Below are positions 60,360 through 64,000 of a stretch of DNA of 64,000 nucleotides, piece after piece. Under the pieces are notes generated by a model that did no database searches, was not told the DNA's origin, and worked only from the letters and a program-made list of their open reading frames with translations. The translations under genes were made by a program, and so were the position numbers. This stretch comes from Primula veris (lineage: Eukaryota; Streptophyta; Magnoliopsida; Ericales; Primulaceae). The DNA lies in NCBI GenBank assembly GCA_963682055.1, contig OY821750.1, positions 13,456,501 to 13,520,500 on the forward strand, given 5' to 3'. Positions within the stretch are counted from its first letter, which is position 1. Each line of letters begins with the position of its first letter.

Positions 60360-60720
60360 AGGTGTTTGAAATTTAGGTAAAAAATCTAGTATTGCAGGTA
60401 TGGTATAGCGAGAGTTACGAACCAATGTTTGCAAAAGTTATTTATTGTTGTATTCGTAATACTATACCTGCAAGTAAAAAAATAACTTGAGCAATACTTG
60501 CTGAAATGGTGTGTTTTTTGTGTACTCAATTGTAGGTGTTTGAAATTAAGTAAAAACAACAAACTAGTATTGCAAGTATGGTATAACGAGAGTTACGAAC
60601 CAATGTTTGCAAAAGTTCTTTCTTGGTGTATTCGTAAATCGTAATACTATACCTGCAGTCAAACAACTGCAAGTAAAAGACACATTAACTTGAGCACTAC
60701 TTCACCTGGAATATATGTTT
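60360..60720 (+). repeat. 174-bp direct duplication, each copy with an internal inverted repeat
   Basis: Copies begin AGGTGTTTGAAATT at 60360 and 60534. Each contains TTGCA(G/A)GTATGGTAT and, about 60 nt later, ATACTATACCTGCA, which is its inverted complement with one mismatch. A shared GCGAGAGTTACGAACCAATG-type core (60408 and 60586) lies in the loop. Confidence 0.88.
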
Positions 60721-61016
60721 TTCAAGTTGCAATACTACCTCAGAGTAAAAAAAGACACTTTTAATTAAACACGTGCTGTATAGTATTTCCGTTGAGTCTA
60801 TGTTGACAAATTTTAAAAGCAAAGTGAAACTATACTTTTTTAATATGCCAGTGTTTGCGAAGTATTTTTTTTTTTTTTTGGGTGAATTCTGGTATATTAC
60901 AACATTTTCCTTTTAGTTAAGGTATATGAATAAATATTCCTTTCGAATTCATATAAATCTGATAAACCAGTCTTTCCATTATAGTTTTTTAAAATGGTAT
61001 ACTTGTTTAATTGCAG

Positions 61017-61211
61017 GCAGCTTATAAGGAGAGAAAGATCGAGCTCTCGCAACGATCAGATGGATCCTCAATACCTAACGACGATGAAATCTATTTGGAG
61101 ATTGTAGGCGGCGAAAACAAGGAAGGTGGTGGGTACGTTATAGGTTCGCAAAGTCGTCTCTTGTCAACTCTAGTTCGTCTTCATCGACTTATGAAGAAGA
61201 CCCGGAAATAA
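61017..61211 (+). pseudogene. CACTA transposase C-terminal exon (Ptta/En-Spm type)
   Basis: After TTTAATTGCAG the frame opens A-A-Y-K-E-R-K-I-E-L and contains D-E-I-Y-L-E-I-V-G-G then G-Y-V-I-G-S-Q-S, resembling the C-terminal 'I-x-L-E-V-V-G-G...G-x-V-x-G-L-G' segment of plant En/Spm-type proteins. It stops at 61209-61211. The upstream transposase exons were not found, so this is a remnant; its place inside a CACTA-ended element supports the call. Confidence 0.6.
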
Positions 61212-61660
61212 TTACTTCCAAGTGCGGTACAATAAATTGTTCAACAATTTTTTTCATATACCATGAGATGCAAGTCAAGATGTGTTGGAGGATGCAACTA
61301 GTGATGGCCAAGAAGAGATGGTAGATAATGTTTTGGGAGATGATTAGATGACAATTAATCTATTTTATTGGATTGTTTTGGTCATATTCTAGGTGCAACT
61401 AATGACTATGATATGGTTGTTATAATATTCTGGTGCAACTAGTGGCTTGATTTGTGTAATGTTTGGGTATTATGTCGTTTCTGAACAAGGTGTCCTATGT
61501 ATCTCGTATAAGCTTTTTGATGATTAAGCAAGTGTATGAACTACTTTTTTGCAAGTTCAGTTAAATGTTTTGTCCTTTAGTTTAAATTTATTTTTATAGT
61601 TTTTTTAATACAATTAAGCATTGAAAAGCAAACAATATTAGCTAAATGCAATTAAATTTA
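61212..61660. other. CACTA interior, no gene seen
   Basis: Sequence between the transposase remnant and the right subterminal repeats. Two GGTGCAACTA-type repeats lie near 61391 and 61431. Confidence 0.5.
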
Positions 61661-61996
61661 ACATGATATATAGCAACACAGTAGCAACACAAAATAACTA
61701 AAAGAAAATCAGAAATTAAAAATAAATAACAATTTATAATTATAGCAACACTAAACTTTATGTTGCAAATGTGTCACTATAAAATGCCAAAACTTGAGAA
61801 TTTACCGACATCAATTTATGTTAGTATTTTGTTGTTTTTTTTTATGTGTTAGTATTGTTGTTGCTGAAATTAGCCACAACCACTTTAAGACAATTTTTTA
61901 TGTTGCTGTTTTGTTAGGAAATCAAATTTAGCATCATAAATCCTTATTTAACATCATAATTTTTTGTTAGCAAATGAACTTTTTCTTGTAGCGTAT

Positions 61997-62350
61997 CATG
62001 TAGGAAAATCTCCTAGCTATTATGTTAATTACGTGTATTACATAATATATATGTTGTAATTAATTTATATTTTTTTGCTCTGTAACTTTCAGAATTAAAA
62101 CTCTCCACTATTTTATTTAATGGCAGTCTTAAACTTTGTAACCTCAAGTTTTATCTCCCATTATTGTTTTTTTTTTTTAAATGAGAAACAAAAGCAACCT
62201 TTCAGTTTCATAGTAACTGTGAGAATAAATGGTCGCCATTTACTAAGCAACTATTGGTTTTTGTGTAACTTCTAAATTTAACACTATAAATAGTATAATA
62301 CTTTTTCGAGGTTGGATTAAAATACTTCAAATTTTCTGGATTAACTCTGA
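61997..62350. other. Spacer, no gene seen
   Basis: AT-rich sequence between the CACTA target duplication and the palindrome cluster. Confidence 0.5.
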
Positions 62351-62500
62351 GACCGTAGATTAAATCTACGGTCTACAGTCATTGACTGTAAACCGTAGAT
62401 TTAATCTACGGTTTGGATTAATTTAATGCGATTTACAGTCAATGACTGTAGACCGTAGATTTAATCTACGGTCTGTGTAATTTCTGCAGAAATTACACAG
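62351..62500. repeat. Cluster of six consecutive palindromes
   Basis: P1 62351-62373 and P3 62451-62473 have arms GACCGTAGATT; P2 62391-62413 has arms AACCGTAGATT. Each has a single central base. S1 62374-62390 and S2 62434-62450 have arms TACAGTCA. P4 62473-62500 is a perfect 28-nt palindrome with arm CTGTGTAATTTCTG. S1 abuts P1 and P2; S2 abuts P3; P3 shares its last base with P4. Only 20 bp (62414-62433) is not palindromic. Confidence 0.97.
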
Positions 62501-62565
62501 TCAGTCCCTGCTTTTCAAAATTACACAGTCAGTCCCTGCGCGAAAATTACACAGACAGTCCCTTG
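62491..62565 (+). repeat. Three direct repeats AATTACACAGTCAGTCCCTG
   Basis: Copies at about 62491, 62519 and 62546 (the last reads CAGACAGTCCCTT), period about 27 bp. The first overlaps the right arm of palindrome P4. Confidence 0.92.
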
Positions 62566-62599
62566 AAAACAGAATTTCACGTTTTTTTTTTAAAAAAAT

Positions 62600-63121
62600 A
62601 AACTTTTATACTATACTCTCTCTCTTTCTCTCAAAAACCCCCAATTTTCATCCCAAAAAACCACCCAAATCAATCAAACACATTACCTATCAAATTAATT
62701 AACAAAAAAACCTCAAATCATCAATCAAATTTATCCATAATTCAAGGGTATATCTTTTATTCTCTAATTTATTATTTATATTGTGTAATTTCAATTTGTA
62801 AAATATGAAAAAATATATAAAATATGCAAATTGATTATTCACTTAGCTATATATAATTGTTTGTTGTTTGTTTATATTAATTATAGAAATTATAATAATT
62901 GTTGATATTTGTCCCATTTTTGCATTATTTTTTTTTTTTTGTAATTTCAATTTGTAAAATAGGAAAAAATATATAAAATATGCAAATGGATAATTCACTT
63001 AGCTATATATAATTGTTTGTTGTTTGTTTATATTAATTATAATAATTGTTGATATTTGTCCCATTTTTGCAAATTTTTTTTATGTGTTTGGTTAATTTCA
63101 ATTGTTGATAATTATTGATAA
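62600..63121. other. AT-rich region with a duplicated block, no gene
   Basis: A CT-rich tract at 62616-62632 is followed by AT-rich sequence in which a block of about 110 bp (TTTCAATTTGTAAAATA... to GATATTTGTCCCATTTTTGC) occurs at 62788 and 62944. No ORF. Confidence 0.6.
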
Positions 63122-63608
63122 TGTGTTTGGTTATGATTAAAAAATGGAGTTATTATTGTTTGGTTTATGATTAAATGTGTGTTTGGTTATGATTAAAAAA
63201 TTGAATTATTATTGTTTGGTTTATGATTAAATGTGTGTTTGGTTATGATTAAAAAATGGAGTTATTATTGTTTGGTTTATGATTAAATGTGTGTTTGGTT
63301 ATGATTAAAAAATGGAGTTATTATTGTTTGGTTTATGATTAAATGTGTGTTTGGTTATGATTAAAAAATTGAATTATTATTGTTTGGTTTATGATTAAAT
63401 GTGTGTTTGGTTATGATTAAAAAATGGAGTTATTATTGTTTGGTTTATGATTAAATGTGTGTTTGGTTATGATTAAAAAATTGAATTATTATTGTTTGGT
63501 TTATGATTAAATGTGTGTTTGGTTATGATTAAAAAATTGAATTATTATTGTTTGGTTTATGATTAAATGTGTTTGGTTATGATTAAAAAATGGAGTTATT
63601 ATTGTTTG
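63122..63608 (+). repeat. 54-bp minisatellite, nine copies of two types
   Basis: Unit TGTGTTTGGTTATGATTAAA + AAA(TGGAGT or TTGAAT)TATTATTG + TTTGGTTTATGATTAAA. The copies read, in order, G-T-G-G-T-G-T-T-G for the TGGAG/TTGAA variant. The last copy is two bases short at its start. Confidence 0.92.
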
Positions 63609-63805
63609 ATTATGATTGTTTGGTTATGATTGTTTGGTTATCATTGTTTTGGTTATCATTAATTGGTTATGATTGTTTGGTTATCATTAATTGGTTATCA
63701 TTGTTTGGTTATCATTAATTGGTTATTAATTGGTTATTTTATCATTGTTTGGTTATCATTAATTGGTTATTAATTGGTTATTTTATCATTGTTTGGTTAT
63801 CATTA
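63609..63805 (+). repeat. Short-unit repeats of GGTTATCATT(AATT/GTTT)
   Basis: A run of about fifteen degenerate 9-20 bp units (TGGTTATGATTGTT, TGGTTATCATTAAT, TGGTTATTAAT) directly continuing the minisatellite and ending about 30 bp before an ORF start. Confidence 0.9.
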
Positions 63806-63835
63806 ACCGAGTTATATTTGGGTATCACAGTTAGA

Positions 63836-64000
63836 ATGGCAGATCCAGGTCCACATATTAAAGGCAGGTTGGGTATTTTACGACAGACCGGTCACATTTC
63901 TAATCAGACTTGGGATGCTGGAAGAGAAGCGGGTAGAGGAGATGCCAATAAGATTAGGGTTTATAATTATAGTTGGCAGATACCGACGCCTGAAAGGGTA
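63836..64000 (+). CDS. Start of a plant-mobile-domain-like ORF, cut by the window end
   Basis: ATG at 63836 opens 55 codons without a stop to the window edge: M-A-D-P-G-P-H-I-K-G, then L-R-Q-T-G-H-I-S-N-Q-T-W-D. The M-A-D-P-G-P start and the 'L...Q.x.H.S...W' pattern resemble proteins with the plant mobile domain (aminotransferase-like PMD), which are common in MULE-type transposons and also occur as host silencing factors. The ATG context (AGAATGG) is good. Whether this is a transposon ORF or a host gene needs the sequence to the right. The palindromes and minisatellites upstream may be its 5' region. Confidence 0.45.
   Translation, partial: MADPGPHIKGRLGILRQTGHISNQTWDAGREAGRGDANKIRVYNYSWQIPTPERV

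Larger units (their letters stand above)
55832..61993 (+). mobile_element. CACTA (En/Spm-like) transposon, 6.16 kb, probably non-autonomous
   Basis: Left end CAGTGTAAGAAAATA and right end TTTTTCTTGTAGCG are diverged forms of CACTACAAGAAAA, flanked by the 3-bp duplication TAT (55829-55831 and 61994-61996). Subterminal regions (55860-56170 and 61660-61980) are packed with TAGCAACA/TGTTGC units in both orientations, the transposase-binding architecture of CACTA elements. Inside are a transposase exon (61017-61211), tandem repeats and a Harbinger-like fragment. No full transposase is visible. Confidence 0.85.

Noticed and set aside
62351..62565. CRISPR-like interpretation of the regularly spaced palindromes and direct repeats
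   Set aside because: Eukaryotic context, too few units, no spacers of constant size and no cas genes.

Overview
The window is nuclear DNA of a flowering plant, probably a eudicot. The evidence is AT-rich sequence, multi-exon genes with GT-AG introns, a family CYP749-like cytochrome P450, Ty1/copia elements including a Sirevirus relic, CACTA, hAT-like and Stowaway elements, and plant-type microsatellites. I cannot name the species. No bacterial operon, CRISPR array or prophage is visible.

Host genes are few. (1) 13394-18534, minus: an eight-exon EMG1/NEP1-like rRNA pseudouridine methyltransferase gene. Its reading frame closes over all exons, but the last 29 residues and an RNA-contact motif are unlike the family. 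(2) 32636-36194, minus: a five-exon, 516-codon P450 with all diagnostic motifs; a decayed tRNA-Phe lies antisense in its second intron. (3) 44838-45635, minus: part of a peptidase-inhibitor-I9 (subtilase propeptide-like) gene. (4) 21.3-31.5 kb, plus: tandemly duplicated exon-like modules of a gene I do not recognise.

Most of the rest is mobile DNA. Copia-A (about 575-6671, plus) has long LTRs, four in-frame stops, a 28-C tract that shifts the frame, and no RNase H. Copia-B (26434-30980, minus) has 0.19-kb LTRs and lacks its protease. A 2.86-kb LTR element without recognisable gag-pol (38615-41473), with a perfect CCATA target duplication, splits a Harbinger-type SANT/NAM-associated pseudogene. 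A Sirevirus relic lies at 47.3-50.1 kb and an RNase H relic of another Copia at 52.8-53.2 kb. A 6.16-kb CACTA element (55832-61993) keeps a transposase exon and a nested Harbinger-like fragment.

Five short DNA elements (9120-10026, 11144-11441, 11937-12240, 25024-25526, 36477-37565) have hAT hallmarks. Three have a convincing 8-bp target duplication, one has an AT-rich uncertain duplication and one an 8-10 bp duplication. All five carry subterminal regions built from very short GC-bearing repeats.

The right edge (62.35-64 kb) holds a cluster of consecutive near-perfect palindromes, three direct repeats, a 54-bp minisatellite whose copies occur in two types, and the start of an ORF resembling plant-mobile-domain proteins. 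This stretch and the hAT-like group are the best candidates for under-described biology.
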